Below are positions 17,919-28,500 of a stretch of DNA of 64,000 nt, one piece after another. The notes below the pieces were generated by a model. The model did not search any database. It had not been told where the DNA came from and saw only the letters and a list, made by a program, of their open reading frames with translations. The stretch covers positions 1 through 64,000 of the forward strand of contig JAHISV010000012.1 in assembly GCA_018818065.1 (NCBI GenBank). Reading direction: 5' to 3'. This stretch comes from Bacteroidota bacterium. GTDB lineage: Bacteria; Bacteroidota; Ignavibacteria; Ignavibacteriales; Melioribacteraceae. The stretch's first letter is position 1. Every line of letters starts with the position of its first letter. Position numbers and translations under genes: made by a program.

Positions 17919-18953
17919 TTAACCAATCGACTCATCAAACTTCTTAAATAATTTTGATTTATTAGACGAAATAAACAATTCAAAAAATAGCAATAATAAA
18001 GCCGGAATCAAGAAATAATAAAACCGGTCTTCATATTCTGTAATTTTTGTCGCTCCAAATTCAGTCTCTTCAATTTTTGAAAGGTCCCTGTAAATTTTAT
18101 CAAGCTCATCATCAGTGTTTGTGCCACGGTAATATGTTCCGTTACCAAGGTCTGTCATTTCCTGTAATGTAGCTTCATCTAATTTTGTAAGAACCGTCTC
18201 GCCTTTTCTGTCCTGCTTGTAACCGGTTTGTTTACCCGCAGCATCTTTTAGCGGAATAGGAACCCCGGCTGGTGATCCAAGTCCAATTGCATATATTCCT
18301 GCTCCCTGATCTACAGCGCTTTCGGCAATTGAATTTAAATCACCCTCGTGATTCTCGCCATCTGTTATAACAATAATAGCTTTTTTTGTTTCATCCTCAG
18401 CAGGGAACGACTTTAATGCAAGCTCGATTGCTGGAGCAATTGCAGTTCCCGGTTGTGGGACACTAGTAACATCAACAGCGTTTAAAAAAAGATTGGCTGC
18501 AGAGTAATCTGTCGTTAGCGGGAATTGTACAAATGCCTCTCCGCTAAAAACAATAAGTCCTATTCTATCACCACGTAATCTATGAATCAGTTTTGAAATT
18601 TCATGTTTTGCTTTCTCAAGTCTGCTCGGCTTAATGTCTTCCGCTGTCATACTGAGAGAAACATCAAGCAGAATATAGACGTCGATACCAACCTGTTTAA
18701 CTTCTTCTATTTTTGATCCAATCTGGGGATTAGCCAGAGCGAATATCACCATAGTAATGGAAGTTAGAACAAGAGTAAACTTGAATATATTTTTAAATCC
18801 GCTTCGCAGCGGATATAACACTCTTTGCAACTTACTGTTGGCAAATGCCTTCAATAACTTAGACTGACTTCTATACGACCACCAGAACAACAGTGTAAGT
18901 ATCGGAATCAGGTATAATAAGTGTAAATATTCTGTATGTGCAAATCTAAACAT
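17919..18953 (-). CDS. batB: BatB, von Willebrand A inner-membrane protein
   Basis: The 344-residue protein has two N-terminal hydrophobic segments (about 8-25 and 55-75), a von Willebrand A domain (about 85-290) and a C-terminal transmembrane helix (about 310-330). The metal-dependent adhesion site is DVSLSMTAED (D-x-S-x-S), with IITDGENHEGD as the late acidic motif. It pairs with BatA just upstream (11 bases). With BatA it is expected to expose the vWA domain on one membrane face for protein contacts, assembled by the MoxR ATPase. This is family-based inference. Confidence 0.9.
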   Translation of the reverse strand: MFRFAHTEYLHLLYLIPILTLLFWWSYRSQSKLLKAFANSKLQRVLYPLRSGFKNIFKFTLVLTSITMVIFALANPQIGSKIEEVKQVGIDVYILLDVSLSMTAEDIKPSRLEKAKHEISKLIHRLRGDRIGLIVFSGEAFVQFPLTTDYSAANLFLNAVDVTSVPQPGTAIAPAIELALKSFPAEDETKKAIIVITDGENHEGDLNSIAESAVDQGAGIYAIGLGSPAGVPIPLKDAAGKQTGYKQDRKGETVLTKLDEATLQEMTDLGNGTYYRGTNTDDELDKIYRDLSKIEETEFGATKITEYEDRFYYFLIPALLLLFFELFISSNKSKLFKKFDESIG

Positions 18954-18964
18954 ATACTATTCTC

Positions 18965-19963
18965 TTATGATGGTAATCCACGCAAATAGGTTCGCACTAA
19001 TCCAAATTCCAGGAGTAGAAAAAACAATCCTGCCCCAACCCAACCATAGAATAACTCCGTAGCATTTCTGTAAGAAGTTATTTCAACACGGGTTTTTTCA
19101 AGCGCGTCTATCTCGGTGTAAATTTCTCTTAATTTCTGGTTGTTGGTTGCACGGAAATATTTCCCCTCGGTTATATCAGCCACCTTGCTCAAAGTTGCCT
19201 CATCAATTTCTACAGGCACATTCTGATATCTGATGCCCCAGGGCGTCTGCACCGGATAAGGAGCTTCCCCCTTGGTTCCTACACCAACAGTATAAATTCG
19301 TATTCCAAATTTTTCGGCAATCTGGGCAGCTGTAACTGGATCAATCTCGCCGCTGTTGCTCACGCCATCTGTTATAAGGATAATTACTTTACTTTTGGAA
19401 TCACTATCTTTCAAACGGTTCACCCCATTTGCAATGGCTGTGCCGATAGCAGTTCCGTCATCAATCATCCCGCTTTTTATTTCACTAAGCAAATTTCTTA
19501 AAACCGAATAATCAACTGTTAAGGGACACTGTGTAAAACTTTCTGCTGCAAAAATCACGAGCCCTATTTTGTCTGTTGTCCGCCCGGCTACAAATTCATC
19601 AATTACGTTTTTGGCGGCTTCAAGTCTGTTGGGCTTAAAATCTTCAGCCAGCATAGAGCCTGAAATATCCAGCAGCATGGCTATGTCTATACCTTCCGTA
19701 TAAATGTCTTCACCGCTTGAAAATGTTTGAGGCCTTGCCAGCGCAGTAATAAGCAGGGTTAAAGCTATCATTCTAAGAATGAAAGGCAAATGCTGCGCTC
19801 TCTCTTTTAAAGTAGGTTTTAAGCCATCGAACACTGAAAGAGAAGAATATGTAATATCCGGTGTAGCATTACCTCGTCTTCTGATATACCAAAAAATTGC
19901 TAATGGTATTGTCAGCAAAAAATATAAGACATATGGATATGCAAAATTTATTTCACTAAACAT
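18965..19963 (-). CDS. batA: BatA, von Willebrand A inner-membrane protein
   Basis: The 332-residue protein is organised like BatB: N-terminal membrane helices, a von Willebrand A domain with metal site DISGSMLAED near residue 95 and IILITDGVSNSGEIDP later, and a C-terminal membrane helix (about 305-325). It overlaps the end of the upstream gene by 8 bases. The paralogous relation to BatB is visible along the whole length, including GLVIFAAESFTQCPLTVDYS against GLIVFSGEAFVQFPLTTDYS. MIDAS residues are intact, so metal and ligand binding are likely. Confidence 0.92.
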   Translation of the reverse strand: MFSEINFAYPYVLYFLLTIPLAIFWYIRRRGNATPDITYSSLSVFDGLKPTLKERAQHLPFILRMIALTLLITALARPQTFSSGEDIYTEGIDIAMLLDISGSMLAEDFKPNRLEAAKNVIDEFVAGRTTDKIGLVIFAAESFTQCPLTVDYSVLRNLLSEIKSGMIDDGTAIGTAIANGVNRLKDSDSKSKVIILITDGVSNSGEIDPVTAAQIAEKFGIRIYTVGVGTKGEAPYPVQTPWGIRYQNVPVEIDEATLSKVADITEGKYFRATNNQKLREIYTEIDALEKTRVEITSYRNATELFYGWVGAGLFFLLLEFGLVRTYLRGLPS

Positions 19964-20897
19964 TTTCAGTCTCGTTCTTTTCCTGTAATTCTTCCTGTTT
20001 CGTTTCTCTTACTATATAATAGGCCTGTTTCATCATCTCTTCGTTTACAGACGCCATTGGCTTAAACTTTGCGAATTTTACCATATCGGCATTCTCAAGG
20101 AAGTTCCTGGTCGTATCAAAAATGGGCTGCATCTCTTTAACATCTTTCATTTCGGCTAAAAGTTCTGATGATGGCATTTCAAGCGCCTGGACAAAAAATC
20201 TATCTTCAAAATAGCGTCTTATAATTCCGGTTATTTCCGAATGGTATTCTTTAATTTCACCAGCCTGCCATAACTTCCTTTCTTCCAGATCAACTAATGA
20301 TTGTAGAGCAATTTTATAAGGGGGAATTTTCACAATAACTTTCTTCGGAATTATATCTTCTTTTTTGAAATACTTTTTATAAACATAATAACCGCCACCC
20401 AATAGAATGAGGATCAGAAGACAGACAATAATTATCATCCACCAGTTGAGCCCTATCCATAAGGGGGCTTTAACATCAAATATATCGGCACTGGGGTCAA
20501 CTTCCAAAGTGCGGACGAGAATATCAACTTCATTAGTGTTTATTATACTTTTTTCAGTTTCAGCACCAACGGTAAATCCTATGGGAATAGAGGGAATTGT
20601 TACCGCAGAGGAATCGTATTTAGAAAAAACGTAAGTGTAAATTTCCTGAGTTTTGCTCTCGGAAACCTGCCTTACAGGCTTGTTCTCTTTTATGAAATCC
20701 AGAACCTTTATAGTGTCCTGAACGACAGGCATAAAAACGGTGATGGAATTATCATACTGAAGCTCAACCTGGTATGTGATATAGTCACCAACCACGTATT
20801 GAGTTGTGTCTGTAGAGGCATAGACTTCAATTGACTGAGAATATAACCTGCCAGCAAATAGAATAAATACTAATAAAAACCTTATATACCTTACCAT
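19956..20897 (-). CDS. BatD-like small envelope protein of the bat operon
   Basis: The 313-residue protein has a signal peptide (cut near LYSQ), an Ig-like periplasmic domain resembling a BatD unit (VYASTDTTQYVVGDYITYQV) and a transmembrane helix (about 150-172, NWWMIIIVCLLILILLGGG). A cytoplasmic helical tail contains EITGIIRRYFEDRFFVQALEMPSSELL. In Bacteroidota-type bat operons a protein of this layout lies between the DUF58 gene and batA, as here. The cytoplasmic tail resembles that of DUF4381-like proteins. Its role is unknown, probably membrane scaffolding. It overlaps the DUF58 gene by 7 bases. Confidence 0.7.
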   Translation of the reverse strand: MVRYIRFLLVFILFAGRLYSQSIEVYASTDTTQYVVGDYITYQVELQYDNSITVFMPVVQDTIKVLDFIKENKPVRQVSESKTQEIYTYVFSKYDSSAVTIPSIPIGFTVGAETEKSIINTNEVDILVRTLEVDPSADIFDVKAPLWIGLNWWMIIIVCLLILILLGGGYYVYKKYFKKEDIIPKKVIVKIPPYKIALQSLVDLEERKLWQAGEIKEYHSEITGIIRRYFEDRFFVQALEMPSSELLAEMKDVKEMQPIFDTTRNFLENADMVKFAKFKPMASVNEEMMKQAYYIVRETKQEELQEKNETENV

Positions 20898-21766
20898 CTT
20901 TTCTCACGAAGCTTAAAGAAATTCACCAGCGGTTTAATGTATGATTCACCCGCGTTAATAACTATGGAATCTAACCGACTTGATATGAATAATTGTTTGC
21001 GCTGTTCGTCACGCTGACTAATGTAATCATTGAAATAATCCTGAACATGCTTGTTACTCGAATCGATGTAGCGGACAATTCCTGTTTCTGCATCCCGGAA
21101 TTTTATAAGTCCTGCATCCGGCAGATCTTCCTCTCTGGGGTCTTTTAAGATAACACCAATAAGATCATGTTTTCGACCAACAATTTTTAGAATCTTATTA
21201 TAACCATCATCAATAAAATCCGAGATTAAAAAGGCTATACTTTTCTTTTTAATTGTATGATTAAAATACTCAAGCGCAGTTTTCAAATCAGTAGTGTTGC
21301 CCTGAGGCTCGAATGATAACAATTCCCGAATAATGCGAAGAACATGACTTCTTCCCTTGCGGGGAGGAACAAATTTTTCTATTCGATCTGTAAATAATAT
21401 TAGTCCTACCTTATCATTATTTTTCATGGCAGAGAAGGCAAGGATAGCGCTTAACTCAGCGGCAATTCGCTGTTTGGTTTTTTCAACTGTACCGAAAACA
21501 AGGGAACCCGACATATCAACAATCAGCATTACCGTAAGTTCACGTTCTTCCTCGAATACTTTTATATAGGGATGCCCCATGCGGGCCGACACGTTCCAGT
21601 CAATACTCCTGATATCATCCCCTATCTGGTACTCGCGAACCTCGGAGAATTCCATACCACGCCCTTTAAAGACGGAATGGTATTCACCGGAGAAAACCTC
21701 GTTCACAATCCCGCGGGTTCTGATTTCAATCTGGCGTACTTGTTTTAATAATTCTCTTGTTAACAT
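20891..21766 (-). CDS. DUF58 domain protein of the bat operon
   Basis: The 291-residue soluble protein has the DUF58 signature GRGMEFSEVREYQIGDDIRSIDWNVSAR near residue 35. A degenerate von Willebrand A fold follows, with VDMSGSLVFG as its metal-site-like motif and LISDFIDDGY further on. Short DUF58 proteins such as this lack the N-terminal membrane helices of longer members. They almost always follow a MoxR ATPase gene, as here (80 bases downstream of moxR). It probably is the adaptor between MoxR and the BatA/BatB proteins; this is inferred from gene order. Confidence 0.88.
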   Translation of the reverse strand: MLTRELLKQVRQIEIRTRGIVNEVFSGEYHSVFKGRGMEFSEVREYQIGDDIRSIDWNVSARMGHPYIKVFEEERELTVMLIVDMSGSLVFGTVEKTKQRIAAELSAILAFSAMKNNDKVGLILFTDRIEKFVPPRKGRSHVLRIIRELLSFEPQGNTTDLKTALEYFNHTIKKKSIAFLISDFIDDGYNKILKIVGRKHDLIGVILKDPREEDLPDAGLIKFRDAETGIVRYIDSSNKHVQDYFNDYISQRDEQRKQLFISSRLDSIVINAGESYIKPLVNFFKLREKRW

Positions 21767-21846
21767 AACACGTATAATAGTTTAGTTATTCTTTCCATTC
21801 ACTATTGACTATTGACCATTCACTTCTTATTACTCAATACTCACCC

Positions 21847-22830
21847 CTACGGCACTTCAACTTTATTCAAAATTTGTTCTACAATGTTTTCAGAAGTAAT
21901 ATCTTCCGCTTCAGCCTCATAAGTAACAGCAACACGGTGACGAAGTACATCCATACAAATTGCGCGAACATCTTCAGGGATTACGTAACCACGTCGTTTT
22001 ATAAATGCCATAGCTTTGGCGCCTAATGCAAGGTTAATAGTCGCACGAGGTGATCCGCCATAACTTATCAGGTCAGCAAGATCCGGCAATCCATAGGACT
22101 GAGGGTCGCGGGTCGCGAAAACTATATCTAATATATATTTCTCTATTTTTTCATCTACATAAACTTCCTGGACGAGTTTCCGTGATTTAATAATATCATT
22201 AGGCGAGATAACCTGATTAATCTCCTTAAAACTACCACCAACGTTCTGACGCATAATTTGCAATTCTTCATCCCGTTCAGGATAAGTAATTTTAACCTTC
22301 AGCATAAAACGGTCAACCTGTGCTTCAGGAAGCGGGTAAGTACCTTCCTGTTCAATTGGGTTTTGTGTAGCAAGCACCAAAAATGGTTCATCCAGTTTGA
22401 AGGTCTCCTGACCAATTGTAACCTGGCGTTCCTGCATTGCTTCAAGTAAAGCTGACTGCACCTTTGCCGGGGCACGGTTAATCTCATCGGCAAGAATGAA
22501 GTTGGCAAAGATAGGTCCCTTCTTAATAGTAAAGTTACCTTCCTTCTGATTGAATACCAGTGTACCAAGTAAATCTGCCGGTAACAGATCAGGTGTGAAC
22601 TGAATTCTCTGAAATTTAGCCTTCATCGAATTTGCCAATGTGTTAATAGCCAGGGTTTTTGCCAGACCGGGAACACCTTCGAGAAGAATGTGACCATTTG
22701 CCAAAAGTCCTATCACAAGGCGTTCGACCATGTCTTTCTGCCCAATGATTACTTTACCAATCTCATTAAACAATGTGTCTACAAAAACACTTTCCTGTTT
22801 AATCTTTTCGTTTAATTCTGTTATTTCCAA
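21847..22830 (-). CDS. MoxR-type AAA+ ATPase
   Basis: The 327-residue protein is an AAA_3/MoxR ATPase that should act as a chaperone for the vWA proteins encoded downstream. Walker A is EGVPGLAKT near residue 55, Walker B is ILADEINRAPAKVQSALLEAM, and the sensor region is LATQNPIEQEGTYPLPEAQVDRF. The C-terminal lid has SYGGSPRATINLALGAKA. The start is TTG 22830, with ribosome site GAGGGAA about eight bases upstream and no competing ATG near. It is the first gene of the bat operon. Confidence 0.93.
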   Translation of the reverse strand: MEITELNEKIKQESVFVDTLFNEIGKVIIGQKDMVERLVIGLLANGHILLEGVPGLAKTLAINTLANSMKAKFQRIQFTPDLLPADLLGTLVFNQKEGNFTIKKGPIFANFILADEINRAPAKVQSALLEAMQERQVTIGQETFKLDEPFLVLATQNPIEQEGTYPLPEAQVDRFMLKVKITYPERDEELQIMRQNVGGSFKEINQVISPNDIIKSRKLVQEVYVDEKIEKYILDIVFATRDPQSYGLPDLADLISYGGSPRATINLALGAKAMAFIKRRGYVIPEDVRAICMDVLRHRVAVTYEAEAEDITSENIVEQILNKVEVP

Positions 22831-23212
22831 TTTATTCCCTCAAATTTGATTTAACTGTCTCAATCAACTTGCTTTCTACAATGAGCGTAAAGAAAAGTTT
22901 CCGGTAAATAATGTTAAAATTCGTTAAAAAAAGTATTTCCACCCTGAAACCTTACAGCACTGAAAATTACAGCTAATAAATATACATAAAATGGTTTTAT
23001 TAGATCAATTTTACTGGACTACCTCCCGGCACAAGGAAAAGCCTCATTCACGGCATATTTGGGTCAACTTCAAAGTCCTAGAGGAGAATAGGGAGAAATT
23101 CATCTCAATTTTGCCAGGGTTATGTTTTTAGGTTGGAAATTAATAATATTACTGCAACAAACAGGGAGACATAGTCTATAGCCCTGTTTTCTTTAACATG
23201 CTTTGGATATTT
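22831..23212. other. Divergent intergenic region upstream of moxR
   Basis: This 382-base AT-rich stretch separates the minus-strand bat operon from the plus-strand cysteine-cluster gene. It must hold the promoters of both. I see the moxR ribosome site (GAGGGAA) at its left end but no convincing promoter consensus, operator or hairpin, and no coding potential. Confidence 0.6.
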
Positions 23213-23467
23213 ATGGAATGTAGAAAAGGATGCGCTGCATGCTGTATTGCGATATCAATCTCCTCACCCTTACCCGGAATGCCTATGGGGAAAAAAGCCG
23301 GGGAAAGGTGTGTTAATCTTACGAAAGATAATGCATGCAAAGTTCACGGAGAGGAAAATTATCCTGAAGTCTGTCGCGGATTAAAGGCTTCACTTGAAAT
23401 GTGCGGCACCAGCAATGAGTTCGCTATGAAATATCTAACAGAACTTGAAGAGCTTACTAAGCCATAG
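23213..23467 (+). CDS. YkgJ-type cysteine cluster protein
   Basis: The 84-residue protein opens MECRKGCAACCIAISISSP, the C-x-x-x-C-x-x-C-C cluster of the YkgJ/CxxCxxCC family. Later cysteines (CVNL, ACKVHG, VCRGL, MCG) complete a likely zinc- or iron-binding site. The motif PGMPMGKKAGERC is typical of the short form. ATG 23213 is chosen because the family begins right at this Met-x-Cys; a second ATG at 23198 would add five residues. The cellular role is unknown. It stands alone, 185 bases before the next gene. Confidence 0.8.
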   Translation: MECRKGCAACCIAISISSPLPGMPMGKKAGERCVNLTKDNACKVHGEENYPEVCRGLKASLEMCGTSNEFAMKYLTELEELTKP

Positions 23468-23652
23468 TGTTTGAATAATATGTTATCGCGGGTTTCCAAA
23501 TGCGATCGCACTGACTAACAAATTCGTGTCCTCTTTCAAAAGTTACTAAGGGAATTATTTTACAATATTATTTCTCGTCCCGGATTTGTATCTTTTAATG
23601 AATCTCTTAAAATCTCTACAAAACCATTCAATAATTATTCGGGGGGAATAAG

Positions 23653-25326
23653 TTGAAAAATGTAGTCTTTATATTTGTATTACTTGTCCTTGGTACATCC
23701 ATAACTCATTCACAGGAATTGATCAACGCAGTAAGGCAGGGAAACCTGCAAGAGGCAAAATCCATCTTAGAAAATGATCCAGCTAAAATCACAGATGCGA
23801 TGGACGGCAATCGTACCGCCTTCCACATTGCTTGTGACGCCGGGAACCTGGATATAGTTAAATTTCTGGTCGAAAATAATGCAGATATACAAGCAAAAGA
23901 CGTTGATGGAGATACTCCCCTGCATTGGGCGGCATTCAGAGGACGCGACGAAATAGCAGCTTACCTACTCGAAATTGGCGCTGAGATTAATGCAGTCAAT
24001 CTTTCCCAAAATACTCCTTTGGTTTATGCTGTAAATAACCGTCGGTCTTCAACCATTGATTTGTTATTGAATAATGGCGCGGAAGTAAACACCGACCCTG
24101 AAAATGGCGGAATATCTATGATTAGCGCTGCATCATCTGGAAACGTAAAAATTGTAAACCTCCTGTTGGAAAAGGGGGTAGGTCTGGATTTTATTCCATT
24201 AACCGGGGGCTCATCACTTCACACCGCAGCGTCTGGTGGAATTACTGAAATTGTTAAAAAACTAATTGAAGCTAAAGCCGATGTAAACGGGAAAAACCTA
24301 TACATGCTAACACCCTTGCATTTGGCGAGTAAATATGGCCATCTTGAGACGGCACGCGTACTGGTACAAAATGGCGCCCTCATTGAAGAAGAATCAAGTT
24401 TCGGCAAAAAAGCCATTCACTATGCAAAAGAGTCTGATAACAGCGAATTGGTTAAATTCTTAATCGCAAATGGCGCAGATAATTCTGATTATAAATTTGA
24501 ATCTTCCGGACTCTACATGGGTGAAACTCCTCCGGGTCTGGAGCCCAAATTATTTGCCCCGGGAATAGTTTCCACTTTTGATCACCATGAATTTTCAATG
24601 GCGTTCACGCCGGATGCAAAGGAGTTTTATTTCACACGCCGTCCAGCCACAGCAGTTGGTCAACAACGCATATGGTTTACAAAAATTAAAAATGATAAAT
24701 GGATCATGCCTCAGTTAGCGCCCTTCACCTACGATGCATTCGAATATGAACCTCACATTTCACCCGATGGCGCTAAGCTTTACTACGGCAGCCGCAGACC
24801 AAAACCAGGCGAAACTGAAAACAATGTTCATTCAGATATCTGGGTTATGGATAAAACTACAATTGGATGGAGCGAACCTGAATATATTGGCACTAACATG
24901 ATGTACGTTTCAGCTTCGAATAATGGCACTATCTATTACACAGCTCTTACCGATAACGGGAGTCTGGCAAAAAGAATTTGGAACGGAACGGATTTTGAAC
25001 CGGAGGAAAAGCTAGGTGAGAACATAAATTTTCTTGTCGGAATTGCACACCCCTTTATTGCACCGGATGAAAGCTATTTGATTTACGATGGTAGAGTTGA
25101 ACGGAGTGCGGAGACAGATTTATATGTCAGCTTCAAAACAAAAGATGGCGGCTGGACAAAAGGTGTTAAAATTGGTCATGATGTTAACACGGACTTTGGT
25201 GAAATGACAGCAAGCGTCTCCCCCGATAGTAAATACCTCTTCTTTGAAAGTTCACGAACCGGTGTGCTTAGTACCTTTTGGGTAAGTATGGATGTTATTA
25301 AAGAATTGAAACCGGAAGAACAATAA
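23653..25326 (+). CDS. Secreted ankyrin-repeat plus PD40 beta-propeller protein
   Basis: The 557-residue protein has a signal peptide (MKNVVFIFVLLVLGTSITHSQ). Its ankyrin block (about 25-270, seven or eight repeats such as DGDTPLHWAAFRGRDEIAAYLLE and MLTPLHLASKYGHLETARVL) is followed by a TolB-like PD40 propeller (about 295-550, with FTPDAKEFYFTRR, ISPDGAKLYYGSRR and VSPDSKYLFFESSR). It starts with TTG 23653 after GGGGGAA. Both halves are protein-binding folds and no catalytic residues are evident. A periplasmic or surface scaffold or sensor is possible. No operon partner is obvious. Confidence 0.85.
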   Translation: MKNVVFIFVLLVLGTSITHSQELINAVRQGNLQEAKSILENDPAKITDAMDGNRTAFHIACDAGNLDIVKFLVENNADIQAKDVDGDTPLHWAAFRGRDEIAAYLLEIGAEINAVNLSQNTPLVYAVNNRRSSTIDLLLNNGAEVNTDPENGGISMISAASSGNVKIVNLLLEKGVGLDFIPLTGGSSLHTAASGGITEIVKKLIEAKADVNGKNLYMLTPLHLASKYGHLETARVLVQNGALIEEESSFGKKAIHYAKESDNSELVKFLIANGADNSDYKFESSGLYMGETPPGLEPKLFAPGIVSTFDHHEFSMAFTPDAKEFYFTRRPATAVGQQRIWFTKIKNDKWIMPQLAPFTYDAFEYEPHISPDGAKLYYGSRRPKPGETENNVHSDIWVMDKTTIGWSEPEYIGTNMMYVSASNNGTIYYTALTDNGSLAKRIWNGTDFEPEEKLGENINFLVGIAHPFIAPDESYLIYDGRVERSAETDLYVSFKTKDGGWTKGVKIGHDVNTDFGEMTASVSPDSKYLFFESSRTGVLSTFWVSMDVIKELKPEEQ

Positions 25327-25327
25327 T

Positions 25328-25355
25328 TGAGGGGAGTGTCTAATCACTCCCCTCA
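25328..25355 (+). terminator. Hairpin after the ankyrin/propeller gene
   Basis: A perfect 11-bp stem, TGAGGGGAGTG (25328-25338) with CACTCCCCTCA (25345-25355), closes a 6-base loop. It begins two bases past the stop codon. The following T tract is poor (TTCC), so it could be a terminator or an mRNA 3' stabiliser. Confidence 0.6.
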
Positions 25356-25459
25356 TTCCAAACTGGAAAGTGATCAGAGAAACATTTAATACGCCTCAGC
25401 TCACATATTTAAGCTCTAATCGACATCATTTTTTAAGTCCTTCCCTCTCAACTATCACA

Positions 25460-25489
25460 GGCTTTTATCGATACTAATTAATAAAAGCC
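25460..25489 (+). promoter_or_regulatory. Inverted repeat just upstream of the sensor kinase start
   Basis: GGCTTTTAT (25460-25468) and ATAAAAGCC (25481-25489) form a 9-bp inverted repeat with a 12-base centre. It lies immediately before the ribosome site GGGAG (25494-25498) and the TTG start. It may be an operator or an mRNA hairpin affecting translation; a further short pairing of TCCCT (25442-25446) with AGGGA (25493-25497) could cover the ribosome site. Function is inferred only from position. Confidence 0.4.
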
Positions 25490-25503
25490 AAAAGGGAGCA
25501 GAC

Positions 25504-28500
25504 TTGAGATATTTTATTGTAATGTTTCTTTTCTTAAGCGAATTGTTTGCCCAAAGCTATAACTTTGTCCATTTCACTATAGAAGATGGGCTGGCCGGCT
25601 CGCAAGTCTTCTCAATCACACAGGATTCAAACGGATATTTATTAGCCGCCACGGCAGGTGGCGGATTAAATATGTTTGATGGGAAAGAATTTAAAATTAT
25701 TTCCGCTCGGGATGGTTTAGCCGGTAGTAGTTTGAATACCTTAAAAATCGATTCCAAAGACAGAATTTGGGTTGGTACATCAAACGGTATAAGTGTCCTT
25801 TCGAGCGAAGGCATTAAAAACTATCATATCGAAGATGGATTAGCTGGTGAAGAAGTATGGAACATCTATGAGTCATCTGTGGGTGATATATGGATAGGCA
25901 CTACCATGGGGCTTTCTCTTTTTAGTGATGAGGGAGAAAAATCTTTCATTACATATCCGGAAATTGACAACTATCAGGTTTTTGCCATTTGCGAAGATAA
26001 TTTCGGGAATTTAGTTATTGGAACCCGGAAAGGCTTATTCGTTTATAATTTCAAAGAGTTTCATCATTTCACAACAAAAGATGGTCTTCTGGATAATAAA
26101 GTAAATTCGTTGTTAAAAAGCAGTGACGGTTCAATTCTTATTGGAACAGAACATGGAGTTAACAAGTTTGAGAACTCAAAAATTTCCAGCTCATTTTCAA
26201 AAACCAACGGACTGGTTGATAATTCAGTACTCACAATATTTGAGGATTCAAAAAATAACATTTGGTTTGGAACCAAAAATGGATTAAGCAAATATTCTAA
26301 TGGTTCTTTTGCAAATTTTACGGAAGAAAACGGTCTTGCTGACAATAAGATCTGGTACGTCTACGAGGATAATCAAGGCAGCATCTGGGTAGGAACAGAC
26401 AAGGGGCTTTCTTGTTTTAGACATCAGTCGACAGTAATATACAATAAGAATCCTATTTTTAAGGATGTTTGGGCTATTAACTCGGATCTGAGCGGCGAAA
26501 TCATTCTCGGATTTGAAAAACACGGATTAAAAAAATTCGCAAACGGAAAATTGCAGAATTATTTTTCCGTTAATTCATTTTCAGACATCTCCGTTTGGAC
26601 CATATTAAAAGATTCAAAAAATAATTTGTGGCTTGGAACAAGTAGCGGAGCATTAAGAATTAATAAAGATGGGATAACAAAATTTGATAAATCCAATGGT
26701 TTTGTTGATGATGAGATTAATACCATTTATGAAGATAAAGAGGGAAATATTTGGTTCGGCTGCTACTGGGAGGGAGTCTGTAAATATGATGGTAACACTT
26801 TCAGATTATTTACTGTAAAAGATGGACTGAAGTATCTTACCGTTTGGTCAATTCTGGAAGATAGCCAGGGTAACTACTGGTTTGGGACAGATATCGGTAT
26901 CAGTTTCTATGACGGCAAAACCTTCAAAAATGATATAGGGAAAGAATATCTCGATGGATATGGTATAACCGGTATTGTTGAGGATTCCCACAAGAATATT
27001 TGGTTTGGAACTAACGGCAACGGGCTCATAAAATTCTCGTTAAATGAGCTCAATCCCGGAAAATCTTTTGACCAAATTTCGGAAAAAGACGCTCTTGGAA
27101 ATGATTTTATACTTTTCACGAGAATAAACGGGGATAATTTATTTGTTGGTACAAATAAAGGGATTAATGAGATAGATTTAATGGCATATCATTCTTCCGG
27201 ACAAAAAAAAGTTCTGTCCTATCATAAGAATGATGGCATTTTACGTAACGAATGCACTCAAAATGCAGCTTATTTTGATGAACACAATAATCTATGGTTC
27301 GGAACCTCTAATGGTCTGGTAAAAAACGGTCTTAATTTCGAGAAAAAAGAAACCGAAAAAACAAATGTTATCATTACCGATGTCCACCTTCAGTTCAACG
27401 GATACGATTCAACTATCATTGGGAATACTTTTTTTTCTGATCCGGTTGGAGACAAGGACTTAGTTTTCGAACATGACCAAAACTATCTAACATTCAAATT
27501 TGCAGGTATAAATCTGGTAAGTGGTCCTAAAGTATTTTACAGATACAGACTCAATGGAATTGATAAAGACTGGTCGCCGCCAACAAAAGACAGAACAATA
27601 ACATATCCAAATTTGCCCTCGGGCGAGTATACTTTTGTGGTAACCGCAAGCACAGAAAATGGTGTATGGAATAATTCAGAAGCGTCATTCAATTTTATAA
27701 TACGAACACCGTTTTGGCAAACACCCTGGTTCTTAACATTATTAAGCGTTTTAATTGCATCGGCAGTGCTATTCCTTTTCAGGCAAAAGGTAAAAAAAAT
27801 AAACAACCGTAACGATGAACTGGAAGCAAATATTGCCGAGAGAAAACGATACGAACAGAAAATCGAGCAATCCGAAAAGGCGCTAAATACAATTGTTAAA
27901 CTTTTACCTGTTGGGGTATTGGTAGTAGATGAAAACAAAAAGATTAAAAGAGTTAACAGAACTGCTTTATCAATATTAAGCCTGGCGGACGAGAAAGATA
28001 TTGTTGGTCAGGAATCAACTAAATTTTATATAACGGATAAGAAAGGTAAAAGTACGAGAGAAATGGCTTCCTCCGGAATAAGTATTTTAGAGGGAAAAAC
28101 TATTGTGAGAAATGGGAAAAGAAAATATATTCTTGCAAGTATAGTTCCAATAGTTTTGAATAATGAAAACCTCATACTTGAAGTAATTATTGACAATACG
28201 GCGCATAAGCAGGCTGAACAGGCTCTTTCGGAAAATGAGAAAAGATTCAGGGAATTTGTGGCAAATGCCACGGTTGGCATTTACCGTACAACAATAAGTG
28301 GTAAAATATTAATGGAGAATGAGGCATTAACTAAAATGCTTGGTTACGATCCGGTTACAGAAAAAAAGAGCAACGCGAGTGGAGTTTACCGGGTAGCCAA
28401 AACAAGGGATAAGTTCATTAAAATTCTTCAAAAGCATGGAGAAGTAAAGGGCTTTGAGGCAGAATGGGTAAAAAAGAATGGTGAAATAATAACTACGAGA

